Assembly: GCA_016932015.1 (NCBI GenBank)
Contig: JAFGDQ010000019.1
Coordinates: forward strand, 113,419 to 177,418
DNA length: 64,000 nt
Source of the DNA: Spirochaetota bacterium
GTDB lineage: Bacteria; Spirochaetota; UBA4802; JAFGDQ01
Direction of reading: 5' to 3'
In this document: one piece after another, positions 47,553 through 55,761 of the stretch
Layout of the letters: each line of letters opens with the position of its first letter
How positions within the stretch are numbered: position 1 is the first letter of the stretch
Position numbers and translations under genes: made by a program
Notes under the pieces: model-generated
Told to the model about the DNA's origin: nothing
Databases searched by the model: none
Seen by the model: only the letters and a program-made list of their open reading frames with translations

Positions 47553-47990
47553 ATGAAGATAAAAGAATATAAAGATAAATATCTTAAGGAATGTATCAAT
47601 ACATTTATAAGGGTCTATAATGCACCACCCTGGAACAATCAATGGACTTTTGATGCGGCACTGGTACATTTAACCAATATGGTTAATACTCCCGGATTTA
47701 TCGGGTATGTCAGTCTTGAGAACAGCAAAGTAGTGGCAGCCTGTATAGGTCACATAAAGTGCTGGTGGGACAGTAAGGAATATTTTATTGATGATTTCTT
47801 TGTTGATGACAGCAAACAAAGGTCAGGATACGGCTCTGAATTACTGGAATATATTCAGAAAGATATGCCCGGCAGGGATATAAAATCAATTACAATTGTT
47901 ATTGGTAAAAATTCGCCTGCTGATAATTTTTATGACAAAAACAAGTTTGATACACTTGAATCATTAGTATTTAAGATGAAGAAAATTTAA
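47553..47990 (+). CDS. GNAT-family N-acetyltransferase
   Basis: A 145-residue acetyltransferase. IDDFFVDDSKQRSGYGSELLEY is the acetyl-CoA pyrophosphate loop and NFYDKNKFD the C-terminal motif. The N-terminal FIRVYNAPPWNNQWT pattern is seen in aminoglycoside-like and small-molecule acetyltransferases. Substrate unknown. Weak ribosome site. Confidence 0.83.
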   Translation: MKIKEYKDKYLKECINTFIRVYNAPPWNNQWTFDAALVHLTNMVNTPGFIGYVSLENSKVVAACIGHIKCWWDSKEYFIDDFFVDDSKQRSGYGSELLEYIQKDMPGRDIKSITIVIGKNSPADNFYDKNKFDTLESLVFKMKKI

Positions 47991-48176
47991 ACGACAAATT
48001 GGTTCCTGCAGATATAAATTTTAATTCCCCGTATATTCTAAAATACTCAAAGATATAGAAATAATGTATCTCGAAAATTAACTATAACAAACAGATGATC
48101 TTCGCCCGCGTCAGTAAAGACTGTTTCGGTAATGCCTATTAAACTGATGCATTCTTGTATTTAAGTTTTACTCACC

Positions 48177-49136
48177 TCAATGAACATTCACATTAAGCCC
48201 GTATGACTTAAGCCGCGCAACAATTACATCAATAGCCTCATCAGACGGACGCTTGCAGTCAGGCATCGGGTCCTCTCTCTGAAGGCGCTGATATTTTGTT
48301 GAACCGAGCCTGTGATAAGGGAGCACCTGAACCGTTTCAACAGCGTCTCCAAGTTCAGCGCAAAGTTTTCTGGCAGCGTCAATGTTTTCTTTTGAATCAT
48401 TAAAACCCGGAATGACAGGAATTCGTACCTGCAGTTTTCCGCCGTCTTTGGCAATTTTGCGCGCGTTTTCATGTATTCTTTCATTGGGCACACCTGCAGC
48501 TTTTTTATGAGTTTCGCTGTCCATGTGTTTCAGATCATAGAGAAAAAGATCGGTATAAGGAAGAACTTCTTTTATGACATCGTAATTTACATAGCCTGTT
48601 GTATCAAGAGCAGTATGAAGTCCTTTGTTCCTGCATTCTCTTAGCAGCTCTATGGTAAATTCCGGCTGGCTCAGTGCTTCTCCCCCGGAAACCGTAACTC
48701 CTCCTCCCGATTTTTCAAAGAAAGGGGCGTCTTTCATCAGCCTTTCCATTACTTCTTCAACAGTGTAGTCCGTACCGCAAAGGTATAGAGCTTTTGAATA
48801 ACATACTTCTGTGCAGGCACCGCAGTCATCGCAAAGAGACCTGTTAATTGTTACAAGCTGCATCTCTTCTTTGGTTACATCCGAGATTTTTTTCTTACCC
48901 GGTGAAAGCGCGTCTTTCGGACACTTGTCAAGGCAAAGCCCGCATTTTTCAAGGCCTACGCATTTTATTTCCATCCAGCAGAGTTCCTTTTTAAATGCCT
49001 GGGATTCAGGGCTATGACACCATGGACAGTGAAGAGGGCATCCTTTCAGGAAAATAGTTGTTCTTATTCCGGGGCCGTCATGAACGGAAAATCCCTGAAT
49101 ATCATATATTCTGCCTGTAATTTTTTTTAAAACCAA
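48177..49136 (-). CDS. Glycyl-radical enzyme activating protein (radical SAM)
   Basis: A 319-residue radical SAM enzyme of the PflA/HpdA/CutD group, which installs the glycyl radical in a partner enzyme using SAM and a [4Fe-4S] cluster. The radical SAM triad is C33, C37, C40 in GCPLHCPWC. Two further ferredoxin clusters are visible: CVGLEKCGLCLDKCP and CDDCGACTEVC. SGGEALSQPEF is the glycine-rich SAM contact. The extra ferredoxin domain is typical of activases for non-PFL enzymes. No glycyl-radical enzyme gene is in the window. Translation starts at a TTG with GAGG 9 bases upstream. Confidence 0.92.
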   Translation of the reverse strand: MVLKKITGRIYDIQGFSVHDGPGIRTTIFLKGCPLHCPWCHSPESQAFKKELCWMEIKCVGLEKCGLCLDKCPKDALSPGKKKISDVTKEEMQLVTINRSLCDDCGACTEVCYSKALYLCGTDYTVEEVMERLMKDAPFFEKSGGGVTVSGGEALSQPEFTIELLRECRNKGLHTALDTTGYVNYDVIKEVLPYTDLFLYDLKHMDSETHKKAAGVPNERIHENARKIAKDGGKLQVRIPVIPGFNDSKENIDAARKLCAELGDAVETVQVLPYHRLGSTKYQRLQREDPMPDCKRPSDEAIDVIVARLKSYGLNVNVH

Positions 49137-49437
49137 ATCCTTTTACCTCTTAATCTGATTTTTTATGAATATTTACAGCAGTTTATTTAAGATAGAAAAG
49201 GTGTAAAACCCCATGATGCCATTATCCTTGCTGAATGTATTTTGAAATATAAATCAGTTATTTTTTTATAAATTTTAAATAAATACAGCTAATTATATTA
49301 TTTTACTAATTTCATGCCAAGTAATTTGTATATAATTAATAATTTAATTTTTATCTATTGACAAAAAGTCAGTGTTTTCGATCATTTTATACAGTTTTTT
49401 TAGTTATCTATTTGAATTGGAAAACAACAAAATCCGT

Positions 49438-49745
49438 TACAGGTGCCATGTTAAGGTGAACTGGAAAATAATTCCCCTGAACATGGAGAATAGGGAAACC
49501 CGTTAAAATCGGGTGCGGACCCGCCGCTGTAACCGGGGATGAAAACCGTAAAAATATAATAATAGATATCAATCAGATATTTTTTATTATAGTTAATAAA
49601 GTTTCAGGATTTTAATTCTGAAACTTCTAAAATACTTTTAATCCCGGAGGATCAAAAGTATTAAAACCACTATCAGCTTTTAGAGACTGGTGGGAAGGAA
49701 CGGTTAGTAAAATGATCCGGGAGCCAGAAGACCTGCCTGTAATAA
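49438..49745 (+). ncRNA. Cobalamin riboswitch upstream of the TonB-receptor gene
   Basis: Conserved core in order: a GGTG-type 5' segment, GCGGACCCGCCGCTGTAACC-GGGGA at about 49525-49550, and the B12-box AGCCAGAAGACCTGCC at about 49723-49738. It has a large insertion (about 49551-49675) with two extra stems: AAGTTTCAG/CTGAAACTT and AATACTTTT/AAAAGTATT. Followed by an intrinsic terminator at 49805. Binding of adenosyl- or other cobalamin would switch off the receptor gene. The exact 5' end is approximate. Confidence 0.93.
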
Positions 49746-49804
49746 ATTATGCAGTATTATCAAAGGCAAAGAAGATACTGCAGCATAAAGAGGAATAAAA
49801 ACGG

Positions 49805-49840
49805 AATCCTCAAACCTGCAAGGGTTTGGGGATTTTTTTT
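49805..49840 (+). terminator. Riboswitch-controlled intrinsic terminator
   Basis: ATCCTCAAACC pairs with GGGTTTGGGGAT around a 5-base loop and runs into eight Ts. It lies about 60 bases after the B12 box and 165 bases before the receptor gene, so it is the natural expression platform of the riboswitch. Confidence 0.85.
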
Positions 49841-50003
49841 GTCCTGAAAACAGGGTAACGGATTTTTGTAATTATTAAAGGAGGTATAAAAAACAAAAAT
49901 TTATTTTTGAATTTGTTCAATACGAAATACCCGTCCGGCGGGAAAAAATATAAATAAGCCGGGACAAATAAAAAGAAATATTATATTTGATTAGGAGAAA
50001 ATC

Positions 50004-52073
50004 ATGAAATTAACAAAAGCGGCAGTTATTGTAACTGCTCTCTTCGCTTTGTGCTTATCTGCAGCACTCTTCGCACAGGACATGCCTGAAGAAGAAACAA
50101 TAACCAAGACAGAAGATACGCAGCCGCAGGCTGAAAAAAAAGGCAAAGAAGATATTAAACTGAATACGGTTGTTATTACAGCTACTAAAACAGAGGAACG
50201 CATTAAGGACGTTCCAATGAATATTGACGTTATTACTTCTGAAGATCTTGAAGCAACAGGTGCAACGACTCTTGGTGATGCGATAGGGCAGAAGATAACA
50301 GGGCACTATCACAGGTATTCCGGTATGTCACAACCCGCCGGGATTCAGGCGAATTTTACTGCTGATGAACATGGTGATGATATTTGCGGCGATGTACTTG
50401 TTCTTGTAGATGGGCATAGACTTGGTACCGGGAATATTGGAAAAGTTCCACCGGAGATAATTGAAAGAGTTGAAGTAATTAAAGGGCCTGCTTCTGCATT
50501 ATATGGTTCAGCTGCTATGGGCGGTGTTATAAATATAATTACTAAAAAAGGAAAAAGTAAAATTCAAAATACTGCAAAAGCGGAATTTGGAAGTTTTGAT
50601 TATATGAGGACTGCCCTTACTAGTGGAGGTAATATAAATAACTATATGAGTTATTTTCTTTTTACCAGCCTTATGAAAGTATCTGATTATAAAACAAAAA
50701 GTTATGGTAAAGTGTATAATACAAATGAGAATCAGGCGCAGTTATGGGGAAATGTGAGCTTCTATCCGTCTCAAAATCAAAGCTTCAGACTTGGATTCTC
50801 CTATGCTGACATTGAGTCACATTATCCTCAATGGCAGGCATATGAGAAACATACTTACTATGATGACAGCACTGGACAGTATTCTGATAAAAGCAGAGGG
50901 CACGTTGATCTTGAGTATAATACATCCTTTCTTAAAGAAAAAATAAACTGGAATCCGGTTGTATATTTTTTATGGGATAGAAATTCCTGGTATAGTGGAT
51001 CATATCCAGATGAAAAGATAGAAGATGATGCAACTATTTATAATGATTATACTGTAGGTACGGACCAGAAAGTTACTCTTAATTTTTTTCCATGGAGTAA
51101 GATTGTAGTAGGATATACTTTTGAATCTCTTAGGAAAAAGGGAGAGGGGCTGTCGAACGGAGTTGATAGTGAACCGTTTACACCGGATTTAAAATACATT
51201 ACAAATGGTATTTATGCACAGGATTCAATCAACTTATTAAATAATTCACTTAATATTATTGTTGGGGCCCGGTATGACAGATTTGATCTTTCAAGTCATA
51301 GCGAGACATATGACAGCAATTCAAAAAGTTATGATAATATAACTCCGAGAGGCGGTGTTGTATACAAGATTACAGATTTTATCAGAATTCGTGCAAATGT
51401 AGGTCAGGCATTTAAAACACCTTCTGCTGATCAGTTAACTGCAGAACACCGACATATTTATGGAAATTATCTTGGTAATCCGGATCTTAAACCGGAAAAA
51501 AGCACTACGTATGACGGCGGTTTTGATGTTTATTTCTCAGGTTTGACTGCGGGAGCTACTTTTTCAAAGATTAAAACAAAAGACAAAATAGTAACACTTT
51601 ACTATGCATATACAGATTCCGAAGGCACTACCTGGAGTATTTACGATAATATTGGAAAATCTGATATGGAAATCGTCGACTGCTATGTTGACTGGTCAGC
51701 TACGACTACATTCGCGTTGCCTTTTATTTTTGATATTTCTTCGGCACTCACAATTAATAAGAAATATGAAAATGAAGATACCGGTGAAAAACTCCCATTT
51801 GTTGCAGACAAAGAATTAAAGTCAAATGTTACTGTTGGTTATAAAGCAGCCAGTACTACACTTTCACATGTTTATATTGGCCATGAATTACGCGACGATG
51901 GGGAGCAGAACTGTTCATTTTACTTTTTTAACTTAACAGCTAAGTATGATTTGTCTGCGTCTCTTACAGCTGACATTGGTATTTACAATCTCACAGATGA
52001 AGACTATGAGTGGGTAGACGGATATCCAATGCCTGAACGTAATTACAAAATAGGTTTAACCGGAAAATTCTAA
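50004..52073 (+). CDS. TonB-dependent outer-membrane receptor, BtuB-like
   Basis: A 689-residue outer-membrane receptor. Signal peptide at 1-24 (ending LFAQ), an acidic linker, TonB-box-like TVVITATKTEERIKDVP (about 55-71), plug domain (about 60-175; LVDGHRLGTGN, IERVEVIKGPASALYGSAAMGGVINI) and a 22-strand barrel ending in the terminal aromatic GLTGKF. Cobalamin specificity is inferred from the riboswitch directly upstream; length is close to BtuB (about 610) but longer. No btuFCD genes are adjacent. TTAGGAGA gives a good ribosome site. Confidence 0.92.
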   Translation: MKLTKAAVIVTALFALCLSAALFAQDMPEEETITKTEDTQPQAEKKGKEDIKLNTVVITATKTEERIKDVPMNIDVITSEDLEATGATTLGDAIGQKITGHYHRYSGMSQPAGIQANFTADEHGDDICGDVLVLVDGHRLGTGNIGKVPPEIIERVEVIKGPASALYGSAAMGGVINIITKKGKSKIQNTAKAEFGSFDYMRTALTSGGNINNYMSYFLFTSLMKVSDYKTKSYGKVYNTNENQAQLWGNVSFYPSQNQSFRLGFSYADIESHYPQWQAYEKHTYYDDSTGQYSDKSRGHVDLEYNTSFLKEKINWNPVVYFLWDRNSWYSGSYPDEKIEDDATIYNDYTVGTDQKVTLNFFPWSKIVVGYTFESLRKKGEGLSNGVDSEPFTPDLKYITNGIYAQDSINLLNNSLNIIVGARYDRFDLSSHSETYDSNSKSYDNITPRGGVVYKITDFIRIRANVGQAFKTPSADQLTAEHRHIYGNYLGNPDLKPEKSTTYDGGFDVYFSGLTAGATFSKIKTKDKIVTLYYAYTDSEGTTWSIYDNIGKSDMEIVDCYVDWSATTTFALPFIFDISSALTINKKYENEDTGEKLPFVADKELKSNVTVGYKAASTTLSHVYIGHELRDDGEQNCSFYFFNLTAKYDLSASLTADIGIYNLTDEDYEWVDGYPMPERNYKIGLTGKF

Positions 52074-52102
52074 ACTTAATTATTATATAGCAATTTTTGC
52101 CT

Positions 52103-52138
52103 GTAGGGGCCGACAGATTTGGCCCCTGCATATTTTTA
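52103..52138 (+). terminator. Terminator after the TonB-receptor gene
   Basis: GTAGGGGCC pairs with GGCCCCTGC (one G-U pair) around a 9-base loop, followed by ATATTTTT; 29 bases after the receptor stop codon. Confidence 0.82.
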
Positions 52139-52308
52139 GTGTTACCATTAGAGGTATAGTAGATGCAGACGGGTATGCTTATCCGGTACCATGTGTTATT
52201 TAACAGGATGAATATTTTCTTAAAACAATTATTCCAGGCAGAAAAGCAAACAAAAAGTATTTAAGAGGCAGCAATGACTAAAAATGAAAATAAAACACTG
52301 ACTCATCA

Positions 52309-53760
52309 CTAATAATACTCATAAGCCCCAAGATCATAGCCGCTACCATTAGGCCGTGCGTTACCTTCAATATCCATTGCCGGTGCGGATTCCGCTGCCC
52401 CGGCATCAATCATTGAAACATCCGGAAGCAGATGAAAATCAAAGTTTGCCGGATCAGCAAATAAGTCAGCATAATCAGTATACTTTTCAATTTCAAAATT
52501 GTGATCTTCAGTAGCGCTTCCTGTTATGATATAGTTGGTCGCGATATTATTACGGACAATACAGTTGTAGCTGGGAGTATCGTCTTTATGAGGCATGATG
52601 GCAATCCACGGAGGTCCCGGTCTTTCGTCGTTGAGATCAACAACAGTATTGTTTACAATGCGGCAGTTGATAGCTCCGTAAAGAGATATTCCGTGCCAGT
52701 GGTCGGTTATCACGAGATTGTTCTCAACTATCCAGTTTATATAAAATCCGTCGAAGCAGCCAATGCCCTGAAGAGTTCCCCTGAAAGGCTGTGCGGGATC
52801 TGTGTAGGCAATAATGGTATTGCCGCGAAGTACAACACGTTCACGCGGAGGATCGTCATTGATAGACCATGACTGGAAACCGTCGTCATGATTTTCATTA
52901 ACATCATAGCAGTTTTTGACTGTATTGTATTCAAAGAACAGGTCATTACCCAGGCCGCGCATTCCGTCTCCGCTGAAATTTTCCACTGTATTGCTTCTTA
53001 TCAGCGCATAATTACCGGACATGGTTATACCGAAATTAATGTTCAGCAGATAATTATCCCTTATTGTTATGTTGTTCCCGCGTGCTGCTATGCCGTTCCA
53101 CGGGAGGCTGTTCCAGTCCTCTATTGTCCAGGACGAGGAATCCGCTGCTGACTGAATTGTGCTGTTATCAAGAGTAATGTTGTACACAGACCCGTGCCAG
53201 TTGCTTGTTTCGAAAAACACAAGAGACGCATACAGTTCCGCGTCCCCGGCCGGAGGTATTACTGAAAGCCCTTTGAAGCGCCATCTGCATCCTGACTGAA
53301 CATGCAGGCGTGTAACTGTTGCTCCGGAATCAGCAATCACGTTAATGTAGTCGGTATTAAAATAATCCTGAAGAAGAATGTCTCCGTGCGAACCGCTGCG
53401 CAGAATAATAGTATCCCCTGCTTTAACGGGAGCATCCTGATTTTTTACGATCATTTCCACTCCTTCATAGTACGGATGTTCCGCGGGTTCAGTTGTCTCT
53501 ATTAACCCGCTCTCAATAACTTCCTGAAATGTAGACCATGGTGTTCCTGTCGACCCGTCATTTCCTATTGATCCGGTTGCAGGATCAACATAAAAGACAT
53601 TGCCTGTTATTATTGTTTCATCAGTATTTATCTGATCAGGATATTCATCTCCTGCATAATATGGATAATTGCGATATCTTTCTATATCACCGCATGAACA
53701 GGAGTACATTCCGGACAGATTAAAAAGCAGCAGAATGATTATAAGGATATAAAGTCTCAT
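52309..53760 (-). CDS. Secreted right-handed beta-helix protein
   Basis: A 483-residue exported protein. Signal peptide at 1-20, with cysteines at its end (YSCSCGD) that may be a lipidation site. The body (about 55-450) is a right-handed parallel beta-helix with the repeated NNxTIRDNxL, NxVExF, NTVKNC, GNTIIAY, NNLVITDHWHGISL, NNTVVD ladder seen in pectate-lyase/PbH1 proteins. The tail (SMIDAGAAESAPAMDIEGNARPNGSGYDLGAYEY) is the usual choice-of-anchor/PQQ-free GAYEY ending of such surface proteins. Probably binds or cleaves a polysaccharide; catalytic residues not assigned. Confidence 0.85.
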   Translation of the reverse strand: MRLYILIIILLLFNLSGMYSCSCGDIERYRNYPYYAGDEYPDQINTDETIITGNVFYVDPATGSIGNDGSTGTPWSTFQEVIESGLIETTEPAEHPYYEGVEMIVKNQDAPVKAGDTIILRSGSHGDILLQDYFNTDYINVIADSGATVTRLHVQSGCRWRFKGLSVIPPAGDAELYASLVFFETSNWHGSVYNITLDNSTIQSAADSSSWTIEDWNSLPWNGIAARGNNITIRDNYLLNINFGITMSGNYALIRSNTVENFSGDGMRGLGNDLFFEYNTVKNCYDVNENHDDGFQSWSINDDPPRERVVLRGNTIIAYTDPAQPFRGTLQGIGCFDGFYINWIVENNLVITDHWHGISLYGAINCRIVNNTVVDLNDERPGPPWIAIMPHKDDTPSYNCIVRNNIATNYIITGSATEDHNFEIEKYTDYADLFADPANFDFHLLPDVSMIDAGAAESAPAMDIEGNARPNGSGYDLGAYEYY

Positions 53761-53936
53761 TATAGTCCAGGTGTTTAAAATAAATTTACAGGCCTGCCAT
53801 AGAAAAAGATGAAATGGCGTTTTATGATATCAAACAAATATAATGCATAGTCTGGCAGATGACAAGTCCAACACTTTATTGTTAAATTTTTATTGACAAT
53901 ATTTCCTTCTAATTAAATAGGTTATGTATAAACATA

Positions 53937-54120
53937 AAGGTGCTTTAGCGTAATATTCTTTATTACAATAAAGATAATAGGAAAGACGGTGCAATTCCGT
54001 CGCATACCAGCCGTTGCCGTAATCGGGGACGATAGCCGCGAAAGACCACTCTTATGGATAAAACCTTAAGGGGAAGGTGCAGCTTGAGAAAGATCCGTAA
54101 GCCGGAAAGCCTGCCTTGAT
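53937..54120 (+). ncRNA. Cobalamin riboswitch upstream of the TrpD-like/CobT-fusion operon
   Basis: Core elements: GGAAAGACGGTGCAATTCCG at about 53980-53999, the CGTTGCCGTAATCGGGGACG segment at about 54012-54031 and the B12-box AGCCGGAAAGCCTGCC at about 54100-54115. It is compact (about 185 bases) compared with the other two riboswitches of this window. No intrinsic terminator follows; instead a ribosome-site-sequestering hairpin lies at 54151. Confidence 0.9.
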
Positions 54121-54150
54121 GTTAATACATGGGTTTTTGCTGGACAAAAT

Positions 54151-54177
54151 CCTTCTGAAAAAATTATATTCAGGAGG
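54151..54177 (+). promoter_or_regulatory. Shine-Dalgarno-sequestering hairpin (riboswitch expression platform)
   Basis: CCTTCTGAA (54151-54159) pairs over 9 bp with TTCAGGAGG (54169-54177, one G-U pair). The right arm contains the whole AGGAGG ribosome site of the gene starting at 54183. Formation of the stem would block translation. Confidence 0.75.
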
Positions 54178-54182
54178 CATTT

Positions 54183-55289
54183 ATGTCAGCGGAAAATGAC
54201 AGAATTTTCGGCAGTATTATCACCCGTCTTATCAACAAACAGAATCTTTCCAGAGAAGAAACCAGACAGACTTTCCTTTCAGTACTGAACAATGAAACCA
54301 CGGAAATGCAGCAGGGCGCTTTTCTTGCGGCTCTCACGTCAAAAGGCGAGACTGAGCAGGAAGTGGCAGGCGCATGGGAAGCAATCTATGAAGCGGATAC
54401 TGTAAAAGTTAAATTCAGTAATGCAGTGCCTGTCGTGGATAATAGCGGTACAGGCATGGATACTTTCAAGACTTTCAATATCAGCACAGCCGCATCTATT
54501 ATTGCGGCATCTCAGGGCATTCCCATGGCAAGGCACGGTTCAAGGGCAATTACTTCTGTGTGCGGAACAGTGGACATGGCTGAAGCGCTTGGAGTTGACG
54601 TTGACTGTACAGCGGATGTCGTAGCAAAAAGTATTGAGACATCCGGTATAGGACTCTTCAACGGCATGAGCCCTCATATTCATCCCAACGCGCTCGGCAG
54701 AATTCTTTCACAAATATACTTTGGTTCAACTTTGAACATCGCGGCATCACTTGCTAATCCGGCTCTTCCCAATATCGGAGTAAGGGGAGTATACTCGAGG
54801 GAAATGGTAATGCCTGTTGCACGTGTAATGAAAGAAGTAGGATATAAAAACGCGATTGTCCTGCACGGCACTGTAGACGGCACTGATCTCGGCATGGATG
54901 AAGCATCTGTTTGCGGAAAAACATACTGCGCACACCTTACGGAAAGCGGGGATATCCACGAATTCGAAATCAGTCCTGCGGACTTCGGAATGGGCAGGGG
55001 TTCGCGAGATGAGCTTTCTCATGCAAATGATATTCAGTCTGAGACAAAAAGATTTACCGAACTTATGAACAATAAAAGCAATGGCCCAAGAAAAGAAGCA
55101 GCCCTGTTAAACGCTGGTCTGATTTTTTATGTCGCAGGTAAATCAAAGGATATTAACGATGGAATCAGCATAGCTGCGGACGCGCTTGAAAGCGGGAATG
55201 CTTTCAATACTCTTGAGCAATGGGTGTCCGCGCAAAGCTCTGATTCTGAAAAAGGATTACAAAAGCTGTACAGCTATCTTAATTATTAA
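54183..55289 (+). CDS. TrpD-like phosphoribosyltransferase (B12-controlled paralogue)
   Basis: A 368-residue member of the anthranilate phosphoribosyltransferase (TrpD) family: helical N-domain (about 1-75), GTGMDTFKTFNIST (PRPP diphosphate loop; GTGGD in TrpD), RHGSRAITSVCGTVDMAEALG, and the C-terminal NPALPN...GV and MDEAS metal-binding pair. The arginine that binds anthranilate in the PVR-x-LG-RT segment of TrpD is not seen (HPNALGRILSQIYFGST). No trp genes are present and the gene is under a cobalamin riboswitch, so the acceptor is probably a lower-ligand base or ribose donor in cobamide metabolism. This role is inference. Confidence 0.85.
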   Translation: MSAENDRIFGSIITRLINKQNLSREETRQTFLSVLNNETTEMQQGAFLAALTSKGETEQEVAGAWEAIYEADTVKVKFSNAVPVVDNSGTGMDTFKTFNISTAASIIAASQGIPMARHGSRAITSVCGTVDMAEALGVDVDCTADVVAKSIETSGIGLFNGMSPHIHPNALGRILSQIYFGSTLNIAASLANPALPNIGVRGVYSREMVMPVARVMKEVGYKNAIVLHGTVDGTDLGMDEASVCGKTYCAHLTESGDIHEFEISPADFGMGRGSRDELSHANDIQSETKRFTELMNNKSNGPRKEAALLNAGLIFYVAGKSKDINDGISIAADALESGNAFNTLEQWVSAQSSDSEKGLQKLYSYLNY

Positions 55290-55370
55290 TTTATTGCTTC
55301 TCCTATTTTTTAAGGTCGTGACTGTACGTAAAGGTGGCTGATAGAATTAAATATAATCAATTTGTTTCTG

Positions 55371-55462
55371 TACCCTCACCCATCGCCATGCTACGCATGG
55401 TGATTACTTTCTCCCTCCGGGAGAGGGTGGGCTAAGCGTTAGCGAAAGCCGGGTGAGGGCAC
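55371..55462. repeat. Large nested palindromic repeat inside the operon
   Basis: Outer arms CCCTCACCC (55373-55381) and GGGTGAGGG (55451-55459) enclose three inner small hairpins (CCATGC...GCATGG, CTCCC...GGGAG, GCTAACGC-like). It is more GC-rich than its surroundings and looks like an extragenic palindromic element of mobile origin. It also supplies artificial coding extension to the small gene that follows. Confidence 0.7.
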
Positions 55463-55551
55463 GGGAGCTGATAAAGCATTTTTTACACAGCCCAGCTCAT
55501 AATATGTTTAGGAAAGTCAAAAAAATAAAATCTACCAAGTTAGTATCAACT

Positions 55552-55761
55552 ATGAAAACAGAACTACTAATCATAAAAAATAACAGCGAGTACATAAGAT
55601 TCATAGACGGCTCCTACAAGATATGCGGACTTGACAAGGCCAGCGTTTTCCCTGTTGAGCAGCTCTTCAAAGTCAAAGAATATATCACAAAATTGAAAAT
55701 GATAGGATTCGAAGATGCCTGCATTAAAAAACTGATCATTACAGAAGAGGATTTCCAATGA
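55552..55761 (+). CDS. 69-residue unknown protein coupled to the dehydrogenase-CobT fusion
   Basis: A small protein beginning MKTELLIIKNN and ending IITEEDFQ, with the central pattern RFIDGSYKICGLDKASVFPVEQLFKVKEYI. It has a predicted alpha/beta character and one conserved-looking Cys, with no known family recognised. The frame is open back to 55453, but that part lies in the palindromic repeat and has no ribosome site. Its stop codon overlaps the next start (ATGA), so it is translationally coupled to the fusion gene and is probably a functional partner, e.g. a small subunit or chaperone. The ribosome site of its own is weak. Confidence 0.65.
   Translation: MKTELLIIKNNSEYIRFIDGSYKICGLDKASVFPVEQLFKVKEYITKLKMIGFEDACIKKLIITEEDFQ

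Noticed and set aside
49369..49400. TTGACA-like -35 box before the first cobalamin riboswitch
   Set aside because: No matching -10 box at 16-18 bases; not called as a promoter.
49879..49990. A perfect AAAGGAGG ribosome site near 49876-49883 in the TonB-receptor leader
   Set aside because: No start codon is correctly spaced after it and the only frame is about 14 codons; the receptor has its own site at 49992.
53893..53920. TTGACA before the second cobalamin riboswitch
   Set aside because: The best -10 candidate (TAAATA) is at 15 bases and weak; left uncalled.
55453..55551. Upstream in-frame extension of the 69-residue gene
   Set aside because: It begins inside the palindromic repeat and lacks a ribosome site.
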